This document shows positions 8,903 through 17,688 of a stretch of DNA of 56,234 nt, piece by piece (the first letter of the stretch is position 1; each line of letters opens with the position of its first letter). The notes under the pieces are model-generated. The model did no database searches, was not told the origin of the DNA, and was given only the letters and a program-made list of their open reading frames with translations. Source of the DNA: Actinomycetota bacterium (GTDB lineage Bacteria; Actinomycetota; Thermoleophilia; RBG-16-64-13); NCBI GenBank assembly GCA_016278725.1, contig JADQBG010000024.1:1-56234 (forward strand), written 5' to 3'. Made by a program: the position numbers and the translations under genes.

Positions 8903-9661
8903 ATGGATCTATCGGGAATGCGAATTCTTGTGACAGGCGGGGGCCGCGGCCTCGGCCGGCGTTTCGTCCTTGATCTTCTCGACGCCGGTGCCCGCGTGGG
9001 CGCTTGCGACGTCGACGAGGCGGCGCTCGATGAGTTGGCGCAGCTCGCCGGGGAGGGCGAGCGAGGGCTCTGGACCACCACCTGCAATGTGGCCGATGAG
9101 GCCGACGTCGAGAGCCTCTTCCGCGATTTCGTCGCGGCCCACGGAGGGATTGACGCCGTGGTCAACAACGCCGGAATAACTCGCGACGGGCTCCTGGTGC
9201 GCAAGAAGGCGGATCAGCTTCAGAAACTCTCTCTGGAGAAGTGGCAGTCGGTCATCGATGTCAATCTGACCGGCGTCTTCCTATGTGCCCGCGAAGCCGT
9301 GTATCATATGATACAAATGGAGACTCCGGGAGTGATCGTATCCATCTCCTCGATCTCCCGGCACGGCAACATGGGACAGACGAACTACACAGCCAGCAAG
9401 GCGGCGGTGGCGGCCATGACCGTAGTTTGGAGCAAGGAACTCGCCCCGTACGGGATCCGGGCTGTCGCCATCGCCCCCGGATACACCTCCACCGAGATGA
9501 CCGAAGCCATCCGCGAGGACGTCAAGGCCAAGATCGTCAGCACGATTCCGGCGGGAAGAATGGCCGATATGGGCGAGATCAGCCAGGCGCTCAGGTTCGT
9601 GCTCGAGAACGACTACGTCAACGGGCGCGTCATCGAGGTCGATGGCGGCCTGCGGATTTAG
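8903..9661 (+). CDS. SDR-family 3-oxoacyl/acetoacetyl-CoA reductase (PhaB/FabG-like)
   Basis: The 252-residue short-chain dehydrogenase has the nucleotide motif TGGGRGLG (residues about 11-18), NNAG, the catalytic Ser in SISSISR, and YTASK with the catalytic Tyr and Lys. Its position between a thiolase and PHA synthase genes suggests that it reduces acetoacetyl-CoA to 3-hydroxybutyryl-CoA. Strict PhaB and FabG cannot be separated by eye. The ATG follows ggggggag with good spacing. It begins the plus-strand PHA run and ends in TAG. Confidence 0.9.
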   Translation: MDLSGMRILVTGGGRGLGRRFVLDLLDAGARVGACDVDEAALDELAQLAGEGERGLWTTTCNVADEADVESLFRDFVAAHGGIDAVVNNAGITRDGLLVRKKADQLQKLSLEKWQSVIDVNLTGVFLCAREAVYHMIQMETPGVIVSISSISRHGNMGQTNYTASKAAVAAMTVVWSKELAPYGIRAVAIAPGYTSTEMTEAIREDVKAKIVSTIPAGRMADMGEISQALRFVLENDYVNGRVIEVDGGLRI

Positions 9662-9688
9662 GAAATCGACCAGAAAGAGGAGCACGTT

Positions 9689-10168
9689 GTGGATCCCCGA
9701 CTGACGGAAACTTGGCTCCGAATGCTCGCGGACGGGGTGAGGGGCACAGAAGACGCCCGCCGGGCTCTGGAGTCCCTTGGCGCGGCCCCTCCCAGCCAGA
9801 CGAATCTCTCCAGCTGGATGGGCAACTGGATGCCCAATGCTTCGTCGGCGGGCCGGCGGGATGAAGAATCGCTCGAGGAATTTCGCCGCATGGTCATGGA
9901 ATCTTGGAAAGGGCTTGGCGTCGTGCCCCGTTATGAGTACCTCCGCCTGCTCGAGCGGTCGGAGGAACTCAAGAAACGACTCGAGGAGGCGGAAGAGACC
10001 GTCCGCAACCTGCGGGATCTGCTGGGATCCAAGGGCACAGGCGAAGAGGCGACCAAGGTGCTGGATTCGTGGGACAAGATGACGCGTGAGGCTCTGAACG
10101 CCCAAGCGGAGTTGACCCGGACCTGGATGGACACCTTGGGCAGCCGGGAAAAGGACGGCACGGAATAG
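9689..10168 (+). CDS. PhaE/phasin-like coiled-coil protein
   Basis: The 159-residue protein starts at GTG, 8 nt after aggag. Its C-terminal half (about 85-125) is a Leu/Glu/Lys coiled coil preceded by GVVPRYEYLRLLE. This resembles the end of PhaE proteins, where a (V/L)P-x-R element precedes a coiled coil. Trp residues are enriched at helix positions. No enzymatic motif is visible. Location between the reductase and PhaE/PhaC suggests a granule-associated or synthase-binding role; that is inference. Stop is TAG. Confidence 0.65.
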   Translation: MDPRLTETWLRMLADGVRGTEDARRALESLGAAPPSQTNLSSWMGNWMPNASSAGRRDEESLEEFRRMVMESWKGLGVVPRYEYLRLLERSEELKKRLEEAEETVRNLRDLLGSKGTGEEATKVLDSWDKMTREALNAQAELTRTWMDTLGSREKDGTE

Positions 10169-10212
10169 GACACAGGACAGAGGACACAAGGACGAAGACG
10201 GAGGAAGGCACC

Positions 10213-10815
10213 ATGGCGAAGACGTGGACAGAAGAGACCCTGGAGATCATGCAGAGCTGGGCGGACACCCAACAGAAGCTCTGGGATAGCTGGTTCGAGG
10301 CCGCCGGCCAGACCGGCCAAGGCGAGGCCTTCGCAGGCAGAGAATGGTTCGCTCAGTGGCAAAACGCCACCCGCAAGTCGCTCGAAACCTGGGAGGAACT
10401 CGCTCGGCAAACGATGGAGTCCCAGATGGGCTGGGCGGGAAATGAGCAGTTCAGCAAAATGATGGAAAGCAACAGCGAAGAGGCCCGCAAGCTCCACGAG
10501 ACGTGGATGGACCAGACCTCCACGATCCTGACCTCTTTCTCCGAGGCGCAGAAGAAAGTCTGGGAGGCCTGGATAGAGACGGCCACGTCCATGGCCGGTT
10601 CGGAAACCAAGTCAACGGAATGGTTCAAGACCTGGCAGGACATGGCGAACGAATCCCTCGGGTCCTGGGACGACCTCATCAAACGCTCCATGGACTCCCA
10701 GAAGGAATGGACGCGCCGCTGGGGCTCCACGACCGAATCTTCGACCAAGGCTTCAGCGGCCAAAGCCGATGGCGAGAAAAAGTCGGCCGATGGCGAGAAA
10801 AAGCCGGGCAAGTAA
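10213..10815 (+). CDS. Trp-rich phasin-like protein with internal duplication
   Basis: The 200-residue protein is almost entirely amphipathic helix. Two copies of a roughly 75-residue unit can be aligned (about 5-78 and 97-170), with shared elements such as Q(K)LWDSWFEAA and KVWEAWIETA, then WFAQWQNA and WFKTWQDM. The C-terminus is an Ala/Lys-rich tail with a doubled ADGEKK. The same unit appears once at the start of the following PhaE. It probably coats PHA granules or contacts PhaC. The ATG follows ggagg. Stop is TAA. Confidence 0.7.
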   Translation: MAKTWTEETLEIMQSWADTQQKLWDSWFEAAGQTGQGEAFAGREWFAQWQNATRKSLETWEELARQTMESQMGWAGNEQFSKMMESNSEEARKLHETWMDQTSTILTSFSEAQKKVWEAWIETATSMAGSETKSTEWFKTWQDMANESLGSWDDLIKRSMDSQKEWTRRWGSTTESSTKASAAKADGEKKSADGEKKPGK

Positions 10816-10869
10816 AGGCATCGCGGCCGGCCGAAACCCGGCCGGCCGCACCTCTCGGGGGGAATCAGA

Positions 10870-12225
10870 ATGACCAAGACCTGGGCTGAACAAACAGCTG
10901 AGTTGGCGGAAGCCTGGTCCAAGGCGCAGTCATCACTGTGGCAGGGTTGGATGAAAACGGCGGCCCAAGTCGGCCAGCCGCAGGAAGACATGGCTCGAGG
11001 ATGGATGGGTCACTGGCAAGAAGTCTCCAAGGACGTAACCGACCGGTTCGGTGCCCACGCGGACGGCGTCCCCCGCGAGGTCGTGGAGCGACTCTTCGCG
11101 GCGGAGGAGATATACCTTCGCTTTTTTGACTCCATGATCGGCTACATGAAAGTGGTTGCCCCGAGAATCGACGCCGGAGAGAATTGGGCCGATCTCGCTC
11201 GGGTCTACTCCCAGCAGCTCAAGGACTCGCTGGTCGGCGGTCCCGAGGCCTGGTTCACGGCGGAAGGTATGGCCGCCGCAACCGAAGGGCTGCCGGAACT
11301 CTGGAAGCTCTACACGCTGGAGATCCAGAAAGCCTCGATGCCATGGGCCCAATCGATGGCGCAGGCTCCCTGGGATACGCGCGATCTGATGAGCGGCGAC
11401 CACAGCGCGGTCTCACGCATGTTCAGCATGTTCATGGACACCTGGGAGCAGACGTACGGCCGGTACCTTAGCGCTCCCGCCATAGGTTACAGCCGCGAGA
11501 TGAACGAAAAGGTGACCAGTGGATTCGAGGCCTGGGTCGATCTCAGGCGGGCAGAGGTCGAATTCATGAGCGAGGTCATGAACGCCGGCGGCCATTCCCT
11601 GGAGGATCTCCTGCGGGAGCTGGTCGATAGAGGTGAACGGGACGAAAGCATAACCACCTTCAAAGGGCTCTTTGATCTCTGGGTGAACACCGCTGAAGGC
11701 ACCTTCGCCGAACTATTCCGTACCGAAGGTTTCGCCCGCATACAGGGCGTGGCCGTCAATGCGGCCATGACCTACAAGCTCCGCCAGCGGGACATCACCG
11801 AAGAGTTCATGAAGGCCTACGACCTGCCAACGCGGAGCGAGATAGACGAGGTGCATAGACACGTGCACGACGTGCGCATAGAGCTTCGCTATACCAAGCG
11901 CACCCTTGAGGCCACTCGCGCTGAACTCCAGCAGGCGCGCGAGGCCCTGGATCAGGAGGCAAAGGGCAGAGCGGCTGCCCAGGAAAAGGCTGCCCAGGAA
12001 AAGGCTGCCCAGGAAAAGGCTGCCCAAAAGCAACTGCAGCAGTTCGAGAAGCGCTTGGAGAAGGCGGAGGCCGCAACGAAGAAGGCCGCCGCCGCGAAGA
12101 AGGCGGCCGCGGCCCCGAAGCGAACCGCCAAACCCGCGGAGACAAAGGGCGGGAGCGGCAAGAAGAAGGCCGAGTCCAAGGCCAAGACTCCGCCGAAGAA
12201 GGACCAAGGCAACCCAGCCGAGTAG
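10870..12225 (+). CDS. phaE: Class III PHA synthase subunit PhaE
   Basis: Residues 1-60 repeat the Trp-rich unit of the preceding gene (AEQTAELAEAWSKAQSSLW). The centre has the PhaE fold with a conserved YDLPTRSEIDEVHRHVHD element near 318-335, followed by a coiled coil. The C-terminal 90 residues are Ala/Lys/Glu low complexity, including three perfect copies of a 15-bp unit encoding AQEKA. PhaE has no catalytic residues and acts by binding and activating PhaC. At 451 residues it is longer than typical PhaE (about 360), because of the tail. It lies 34 bp before phaC. Stop is TAG. Confidence 0.88.
   Translation: MTKTWAEQTAELAEAWSKAQSSLWQGWMKTAAQVGQPQEDMARGWMGHWQEVSKDVTDRFGAHADGVPREVVERLFAAEEIYLRFFDSMIGYMKVVAPRIDAGENWADLARVYSQQLKDSLVGGPEAWFTAEGMAAATEGLPELWKLYTLEIQKASMPWAQSMAQAPWDTRDLMSGDHSAVSRMFSMFMDTWEQTYGRYLSAPAIGYSREMNEKVTSGFEAWVDLRRAEVEFMSEVMNAGGHSLEDLLRELVDRGERDESITTFKGLFDLWVNTAEGTFAELFRTEGFARIQGVAVNAAMTYKLRQRDITEEFMKAYDLPTRSEIDEVHRHVHDVRIELRYTKRTLEATRAELQQAREALDQEAKGRAAAQEKAAQEKAAQEKAAQKQLQQFEKRLEKAEAATKKAAAAKKAAAAPKRTAKPAETKGGSGKKKAESKAKTPPKKDQGNPAE
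11978..12022 (+). repeat. Three tandem 15-bp repeats in phaE
   Basis: The unit gcccaggaaaaggct occurs three times in direct succession within phaE and encodes AQEKA repeats in the coiled-coil tail. It is in frame (15 bp), so copy number could change by slippage without breaking the gene. Confidence 0.85.
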
Positions 12226-12259
12226 GTAGCGCGGGCACTCGATACAAGGGAGATAGGCA

Positions 12260-13324
12260 GTGTTCCCCATAAACATACGACCTGAAGACGCCTTCAAAGA
12301 ACTCATCGAGTTCAACCAGAAGCTTCTCGCCGGCGTCGAGTCCATCGCGGACGTCGAAGAGATAGACGTCGCTCCCACCCCGCGGGAAGTGGTCTACCAG
12401 GAAGACAAGACCATTCTCTATCACTACCCGCCCAAGGTGGAGAACCCGCACCCCATCCCCATACTGATCGTCTACGCCCTGGTCAACCGCCCCTACATGA
12501 TCGATATCCAGCATGATCGCTCGATGGTGCAAAACTTGTTGAACTTGGGTCTCGACCTTTACCTGATCGATTGGGGATACGTCGATCGCGGAGACCGCTA
12601 CCTCACCCTGGACGACTACATCAACGGCTACATCGACAACTGCGTCAACGTCGTTCGTGGGCGCCACGGGTTGGACAAGATCAACCTATTGGGGATTTGC
12701 CAGGGGGGCACGATGTCCCTCTGCTACGCCTCCCTCAACCCGGGGAAGGTGCAGAACCTCATCACCATGGTGACCCCGGTGGATTTCGAAACCGATGACG
12801 GCCTGCTCAATGTTTGGGCACAGTATCTGGACGTGGACGCCATGGTCGACGCCTTCGGGAACGTCCCCGGACACTTCATGAACGGCGGCTTTCTGATGCT
12901 AAAGCCGTTCCAGCTCATGGCCCAAAAGTACGTCGGCTTCGTCGACGTCGTCGAGAACGAGGCCAGTTTGAAGAGCTTTCTCCGGATGGAGAAGTGGATC
13001 TTCGACAGCCCCGACCAGGCCGGCGAGACCTTCCGCCAATTCATCAAGGACTTCTATCAGCAGAACAAGCTGATAAAGGGAGAGGTGTACCTCGGCGACC
13101 GGCGCGTCGACCTGAAGAACGTCACCATGCCGGTCTTCAACGTCTACGCCACCGAGGATCACCTGGTGCCGCCCTGCTCGTCGACCGCGTTGGAGGAGTT
13201 CGTCGGCTCCGACGACGTCACCACGGTCAAGTTCCCCGGAGGCCACATCGGCATCTACGTCAGCGGCCGCTCGCAGAAGCAACTGGCGCCCGCGCTCGCC
13301 GACTGGGTTAAGGAGCGCGGGTAG
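12260..13324 (+). CDS. phaC: Class III poly(3-hydroxyalkanoate) synthase catalytic subunit PhaC
   Basis: It polymerises 3-hydroxyacyl-CoA into PHA together with PhaE. The 354-residue length is that of class III enzymes. The lipase-like box is GICQGG with the catalytic Cys near residue 149. The catalytic Asp lies in YATEDHLVPP and the catalytic His in GGHIGIYV near the C-terminus. A GTG start at 12260 follows aagggagat. Together with the upstream reductase, phasin-like genes and phaE it forms a complete short-chain PHA cluster. Stop is TAG, 5 bp from the convergent M24 peptidase gene. Confidence 0.95.
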   Translation: MFPINIRPEDAFKELIEFNQKLLAGVESIADVEEIDVAPTPREVVYQEDKTILYHYPPKVENPHPIPILIVYALVNRPYMIDIQHDRSMVQNLLNLGLDLYLIDWGYVDRGDRYLTLDDYINGYIDNCVNVVRGRHGLDKINLLGICQGGTMSLCYASLNPGKVQNLITMVTPVDFETDDGLLNVWAQYLDVDAMVDAFGNVPGHFMNGGFLMLKPFQLMAQKYVGFVDVVENEASLKSFLRMEKWIFDSPDQAGETFRQFIKDFYQQNKLIKGEVYLGDRRVDLKNVTMPVFNVYATEDHLVPPCSSTALEEFVGSDDVTTVKFPGGHIGIYVSGRSQKQLAPALADWVKERG

Positions 13325-13328
13325 CGGT

Positions 13329-14537
13329 TTAGAGTTCGAGTTCCCACACCTCGTTGCGGGCGGTGGTGATCCGGCGCAGGCCGCCGTCCGTAACGACCCA
13401 GGTGTTCTCCACACCCACGGTTCCCCTCCCGGGAAGCAGCACCTTCGGCTCCAGGGCGATGACGTTGCCGGCCTCGAGCGCCCTCTCGGAGCCCCGCACC
13501 AGCACGGGCAGCTCATCCAACTCGATGCCGACCCCGTGACCGATGAAGCTCACCGGCAGGGGAGCGCCCATGAAGTATTCGCCGTAACCCAGATCATCGG
13601 CCTTCGCCGCCGCCGCCTCGTACACCTCGCCGCAGAGCGCGCCGGGCACGGCCAGTCCCGTCAGCAGGTCCTCGATCTGGGCGCAGCCATCGTAGGCCGC
13701 CTGCAGATCGGCGGGCAGGGGGCCGAGGCTCAGGGTTCGGGTCTGGTCCACCATGTAACCGTCCCGGGTCCCGGGAAAATCGATCACGATCGCCTCTCCC
13801 CGTCCTATGGGCCGGCGCGAGGCTCCTTGCGATACGGCCGGGGTCAAACCCCGGCCCCCGAGAGGTCCGTCCATATATGTGGAGCGCCCCGCGTCCGGTC
13901 CCGCAAAGACGTGGGCCTGGAGCATCTCCTGGTTGAAAGCGCGGAAGCGAACCACGCCCTGGTGCCCGAGCCTCCGCATCGCGCCCTCGAGAATCGCGGA
14001 CAGTTCGAGTTCGGTGATGCCCTCCCGAATCTCGGCCGCGGCAGCCTCCAGACTCTCTTTTGCCAACTGCGCGCACTGATCGAGAACGGAGAGTTCCCAC
14101 TCCGACTTGACCGACCGTTCCTCGAGGAGCGCCGCGGAGCAATCGACCAAACCGGCCCCGGGGAAGATCCTCTGGTAGCGCTGGTAGTTCCGCACCGGGA
14201 GCACGTCGAGCTCCAGGCCGATGGTGGCGTCGGCGGCCAGCCCCAGCCGGGGCAGCACCTGGGGCAGGGCGCGCATGCTCGAGAGGCTCTCGACTTCGAG
14301 GGGGGACTCCGCCGCCGCGCGGCCGGGGTCTTTGCGCACCAGCAGTATCGGGTCGCCCGCCGCGGGCACGAAGAGGTGAGACTGCTGGACGGTGCCGGTC
14401 AGATAGTAGAGATCGGCGTTCTGGACGACGAGAGCCACGTCGATTCCGGCCTCCCCCAGGCGCCGCTGGAAGCCGGCCAGGCGCCGGCGAATCTCCGGCT
14501 CGGGCACCACCCCTGCGTAGTCGAGATGCCCGTTCAC
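13329..14537 (-). CDS. M24-family Xaa-Pro peptidase
   Basis: The 402-residue protein has the two-domain creatinase/prolidase layout: an N-terminal creatinase-like domain (1-130) and a C-terminal pita-bread domain. The metal-site motifs are visible: DFPGTRDGYMVDQTRTL (first ligand region), SFIGHGVGIELDELP (His) and ALEPK (Glu) with a second Glu in VGVENTW. It should cleave an N-terminal residue before proline. It is the last gene of the arg run and overlaps argH by 4 bp, so it may be co-transcribed. Stop is TAA. Confidence 0.88.
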   Translation of the reverse strand: MNGHLDYAGVVPEPEIRRRLAGFQRRLGEAGIDVALVVQNADLYYLTGTVQQSHLFVPAAGDPILLVRKDPGRAAAESPLEVESLSSMRALPQVLPRLGLAADATIGLELDVLPVRNYQRYQRIFPGAGLVDCSAALLEERSVKSEWELSVLDQCAQLAKESLEAAAAEIREGITELELSAILEGAMRRLGHQGVVRFRAFNQEMLQAHVFAGPDAGRSTYMDGPLGGRGLTPAVSQGASRRPIGRGEAIVIDFPGTRDGYMVDQTRTLSLGPLPADLQAAYDGCAQIEDLLTGLAVPGALCGEVYEAAAAKADDLGYGEYFMGAPLPVSFIGHGVGIELDELPVLVRGSERALEAGNVIALEPKVLLPGRGTVGVENTWVVTDGGLRRITTARNEVWELEL

Positions 14538-15988
14538 AGTCCCCCCTGCTCTGTCGCTTCCGGCGCAGAAACGCGCGCCTGAATCTCTCGGACCAGACCT
14601 TCGCGCACTTCGCGCGCATGCGCAAGCTGCTCTTCCACGCGGGCGGGTGCGGTTCCGCCGGGCGACACCTTGCCGGCGACCACCGTGTCGAGGTCGACCA
14701 CGGCGTAGTAGCGCTCGTCGAGACGGGCATCGACCTCCGCCAGTTCTTCCCGGGTCAGTTCGCCCAGGGAAACCCGCTTCTCACTGGCGAGGGCCACCAG
14801 CCGGCCGGCAACCGCATGCGCCTCCCGAAACGGCAGGCCCTCCGCCACCAGGAAGTCGGCCACGTCGGTGGCCTGGGCGTATCCGCCCTCGGCCGCTGCG
14901 CGCATTCTGTCGGAATCAAAGGCGAGGACTTCGACCATGGCGGCGGCGGCCTCCAAGACAAGGTCCAGCTCTTCCCGGCTGGCGAAGAGGTAGAGCTTGT
15001 CCTCCTGCAGATCCTTGTTGTAGGCCAGGGGCAGGCCTTTGACCAGCGCTGCCAGCGAGGTGAAGCGGCCGATGAAGCCGGCGGCCTTACCCCGCAAGAG
15101 CTCCGCCCCGTCCGGGTTACGCTTCTGCGGCATGATGCTGGAACCCGAGCTCCAGCTGTCGGGCAAACGGGCAAAGGCGAACTCCTGAGAGGTCCAGAGC
15201 ACAATCTCCTCGGCAAGCCGCGAGAGGGTGAGCGCGCAGATGGTGGCCGCGGAGAGGTACTCGAGCGCCCCGTCGCGAGCGGCCACGGCGTCCATCGCGT
15301 TCCAGGAGAGCTGGGCGAAGCCGAGCTCCTGCGCCACGCCTTCCCGGTCGGAGGGGTAGGAGACGCCGGCGAGCGCACCCGCGCCCAGGGGCATGCGCGA
15401 GCTTTCGAACCAGCCAATGAAGCGGCCGGCGTCGCGCTCCAGCATGGCCACGTAGGCCAGCAGATGGTGCGCGAGCAGCACCGGCTGCGCCCGCTGGAGG
15501 TGCGTGTAACCGGGCAGCACCGCGCGCCGCCCTTCCTCCGAGCCGGCCCGCTCGAGAAGGACGTCCATCAGCTCGAGAATCCGCTCCAGGTGCCCGCGAA
15601 CCCCGTCCCGCAGATAGAGCTGCACGTCGAGGGCCACCTGGTCGTTGCGGCTGCGGCCGGTATGCAGCTTGCCCCCCACCGGGCCGACCAACTCGGTCAG
15701 ACGCCGCTCGACGGCCATGTGCACGTCCTCATCCTCCAACCGCCACTCCAGCTCGCCGCGCTCCACCTCGCCGGCCACCGAGTCGAGGCCGGACACAAGC
15801 GCCACGGACTCCTCCGCGGAGAGCACGCCGATCCGCTCGAGCATGCGCACATGAGCCTTGGAGCCCAGCAGATCGTAAGGGGCCAGCACCCAATCGTAGG
15901 GAATCGAGGCATTCAGACGCTCGAAGAGCGGCGCCTGCGCCTCGGCGAAACGCCCGCCCCAGGGCTTCTTGGGAGTGCCGGCCTCCAC
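14534..15988 (-). CDS. argH: Argininosuccinate lyase
   Basis: It splits argininosuccinate to arginine and fumarate, the last step of arginine synthesis. The 484-residue protein carries the fumarase/aspartase signature GSSIMPQKRNPD near residue 288, and HTGRSRNDQ and TH-L-RAQP elements of the active site. It lies 4 bp after argG and overlaps the M24 peptidase gene at its 3' end, within the argCJBDFRGH order. Stop is TGA. Confidence 0.97.
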   Translation of the reverse strand: MEAGTPKKPWGGRFAEAQAPLFERLNASIPYDWVLAPYDLLGSKAHVRMLERIGVLSAEESVALVSGLDSVAGEVERGELEWRLEDEDVHMAVERRLTELVGPVGGKLHTGRSRNDQVALDVQLYLRDGVRGHLERILELMDVLLERAGSEEGRRAVLPGYTHLQRAQPVLLAHHLLAYVAMLERDAGRFIGWFESSRMPLGAGALAGVSYPSDREGVAQELGFAQLSWNAMDAVAARDGALEYLSAATICALTLSRLAEEIVLWTSQEFAFARLPDSWSSGSSIMPQKRNPDGAELLRGKAAGFIGRFTSLAALVKGLPLAYNKDLQEDKLYLFASREELDLVLEAAAAMVEVLAFDSDRMRAAAEGGYAQATDVADFLVAEGLPFREAHAVAGRLVALASEKRVSLGELTREELAEVDARLDERYYAVVDLDTVVAGKVSPGGTAPARVEEQLAHAREVREGLVREIQARVSAPEATEQGGL

Positions 15989-15992
15989 CCCG

Positions 15993-17225
15993 CTAGTCCA
16001 GCTCTTTCTGGCCCAGCTGTTTTTGGCCCAGCTCTTTTTCCCGGCGGGCCCAGACCTCGAGCGGCAGGCCCCAGAGATTGCAGAAACCCTTGGCCGACTC
16101 GTGACTGAAGGTGTCGCCGGTCGAATAGGTGGCGAGTTCCTTGACGTAGAGGCTATAGGGGGAGCGGCGGCCCATCACCGTGCAGTTGCCCTTGAAAAAG
16201 CGCAGCCTGACCTCGCCGGTGACGTACTTCTGGGTCTCCCGAATGAAGGCGCGGAGCGCGTCCGAGAGCGGGGAGAACCACTGGCCGTCGTAGATCATGT
16301 CGGCCAGGCGCTGCTCGATGTTGCGCTTGTAGTGGTTGAGGTCTCGAGTCAGGTTGAGGTCCTCGAGTTCCTTGTGCGCTTTGATCAGGGCGAGCGCCCC
16401 CGGGACCTCGTAGATCTCGCGGCTCTTGATCCCCACCAGGCGGTTTTCGATCATGTCGATCCGGCCAAAACCGTGCCGGCCGCCGATCTCGTCGATGCGG
16501 TCGATCAGCTGCTCACCTTCGAGACGTTCACCGTCGAGCGCCACCGGAAAGCCGTTCTCGAACTCCACCACCACTTCCTGCGGTTGGCCGGGAGCCTCGT
16601 CGATCCCGGCGGTCACCGTGTAAGCGTCGGCGGGAGGTTCCTCCCAGGGATCCTCGAGTTCGCCGCACTCGATGGTGCGTCCCCAGACGTTCTCGTCGAT
16701 GGAATAGGGGTTCTTCTTGGTCAGCGGGATCTCGATACCGCGCGCGGTCATGTAGTCCAGCAGTTCTTCCCGGGTCATGTTCCACTCGCGGGCCGGTGCC
16801 AGAATCACCAGATGCGGATCCAGGCAGCGGATGGAGACGTCGAAGCGCACCTGGTCGTTGCCCTTGGCCGTGCAGCCGTGGGCCACATACTTGGAACCGC
16901 GCTCGTTCGCCAGTTCGACCATCTTCTTCGAGATCAACGGTCGAGAGAGCGCAGATACCAGGGGATATTTGTCCTCGTAGAGGGCATTCGCCCGCAGGGC
17001 GGGGAAGACGAAGTCTTCCACGAACTCCCGCCGGGCGTCGATGACGATGGCATCGACGGCGCCTGCCCGAAGCGCCCGTTCGCGCAGAGCCTCCAGGTCT
17101 TGGGCCCGTCCCACGTCGACCAGCGCCGCGATCACGTCCAGATCGTAGTTCTCGCGCAGGTAGGGAATCATCGCCGAGGTGTCCAGTCCCCCGGAATACG
17201 CCAGTACGCAGGTGTCTTTCGCCAT
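15993..17225 (-). CDS. argG: Argininosuccinate synthase
   Basis: It joins citrulline and aspartate using ATP. The 410-residue protein starts with the PP-loop AYSGGLDTSAM and contains AHGCTAKGNDQVRF and the citrulline/aspartate-binding core. The last 15 residues repeat a K/Q-LGQK unit, encoded by near-identical direct repeats at 16003-16042; this tail goes beyond the conserved fold and is probably dispensable. The gene begins 2 bp after the argR stop. Stop is TAG. Confidence 0.97.
   Translation of the reverse strand: MAKDTCVLAYSGGLDTSAMIPYLRENYDLDVIAALVDVGRAQDLEALRERALRAGAVDAIVIDARREFVEDFVFPALRANALYEDKYPLVSALSRPLISKKMVELANERGSKYVAHGCTAKGNDQVRFDVSIRCLDPHLVILAPAREWNMTREELLDYMTARGIEIPLTKKNPYSIDENVWGRTIECGELEDPWEEPPADAYTVTAGIDEAPGQPQEVVVEFENGFPVALDGERLEGEQLIDRIDEIGGRHGFGRIDMIENRLVGIKSREIYEVPGALALIKAHKELEDLNLTRDLNHYKRNIEQRLADMIYDGQWFSPLSDALRAFIRETQKYVTGEVRLRFFKGNCTVMGRRSPYSLYVKELATYSTGDTFSHESAKGFCNLWGLPLEVWARREKELGQKQLGQKELD
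16003..16042 (-). repeat. Short tandem repeats at the argG 3' end
   Basis: Near-identical units reading tggcccagctNttt on the plus strand recur about every 15-18 bp and encode the repeated LGQK tail of ArgG. They look like a slippage duplication. Confidence 0.6.
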
Positions 17226-17227
17226 CT

Positions 17228-17686
17228 TTAGCCTCCGAGCTTTCTCAGGTAGTCGCCCACATCGCTTGCTTGTTGGTTGTCGCTGGTGACGATCATCAGG
17301 GTGTCATCGCCGGCGACGGTGCCGAGGATGCGCGCATCCCCGAGTTCGTCGATCACCTTGCCCAGTCCCGAGGCGGTCCCGGGTTCGGATTTTACGAGCA
17401 CCAGGTGCTGGGCCTCGAGGACCGCGTAGCCGAACTCAGCCAGCATCCGCGCACAGGCCGCCTGGGGGTCGCGGCGCTCGTCGCCCTCGGCCAGAGAGTA
17501 GACCGGCCGGCCCAACTCGTCCCTGCTCTTCTGCAGCCCAATTTCCCGGATGTCCCGGCTGATGGTGGCCTGAGTGACCTCGCAGCCCACCGTTCCCAGG
17601 GCCTTCACCAAACCCTGTTGCGTGCCCAACCGCTGCTGGCGCACCAGGGTCTTGATCAGTTGCTGGCGGTGGCGCTTGCTCAGCAT
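17228..17686 (-). CDS. argR: Arginine repressor ArgR
   Basis: It binds ARG boxes in an arginine-dependent manner. The 152-residue protein has an N-terminal winged helix (residues 1-70) with the recognition segment VTQATISRDIREIGL, and a C-terminal arginine-binding hexamerisation domain with GTVAGDDTLMI. The position between argF and argG is the actinobacterial arrangement. It is 2 bp from argF and 2 bp from argG, so it is translated from the shared operon mRNA. Stop is TAA. Confidence 0.95.
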   Translation of the reverse strand: MLSKRHRQQLIKTLVRQQRLGTQQGLVKALGTVGCEVTQATISRDIREIGLQKSRDELGRPVYSLAEGDERRDPQAACARMLAEFGYAVLEAQHLVLVKSEPGTASGLGKVIDELGDARILGTVAGDDTLMIVTSDNQQASDVGDYLRKLGG

Positions 17687-17688
17687 TG

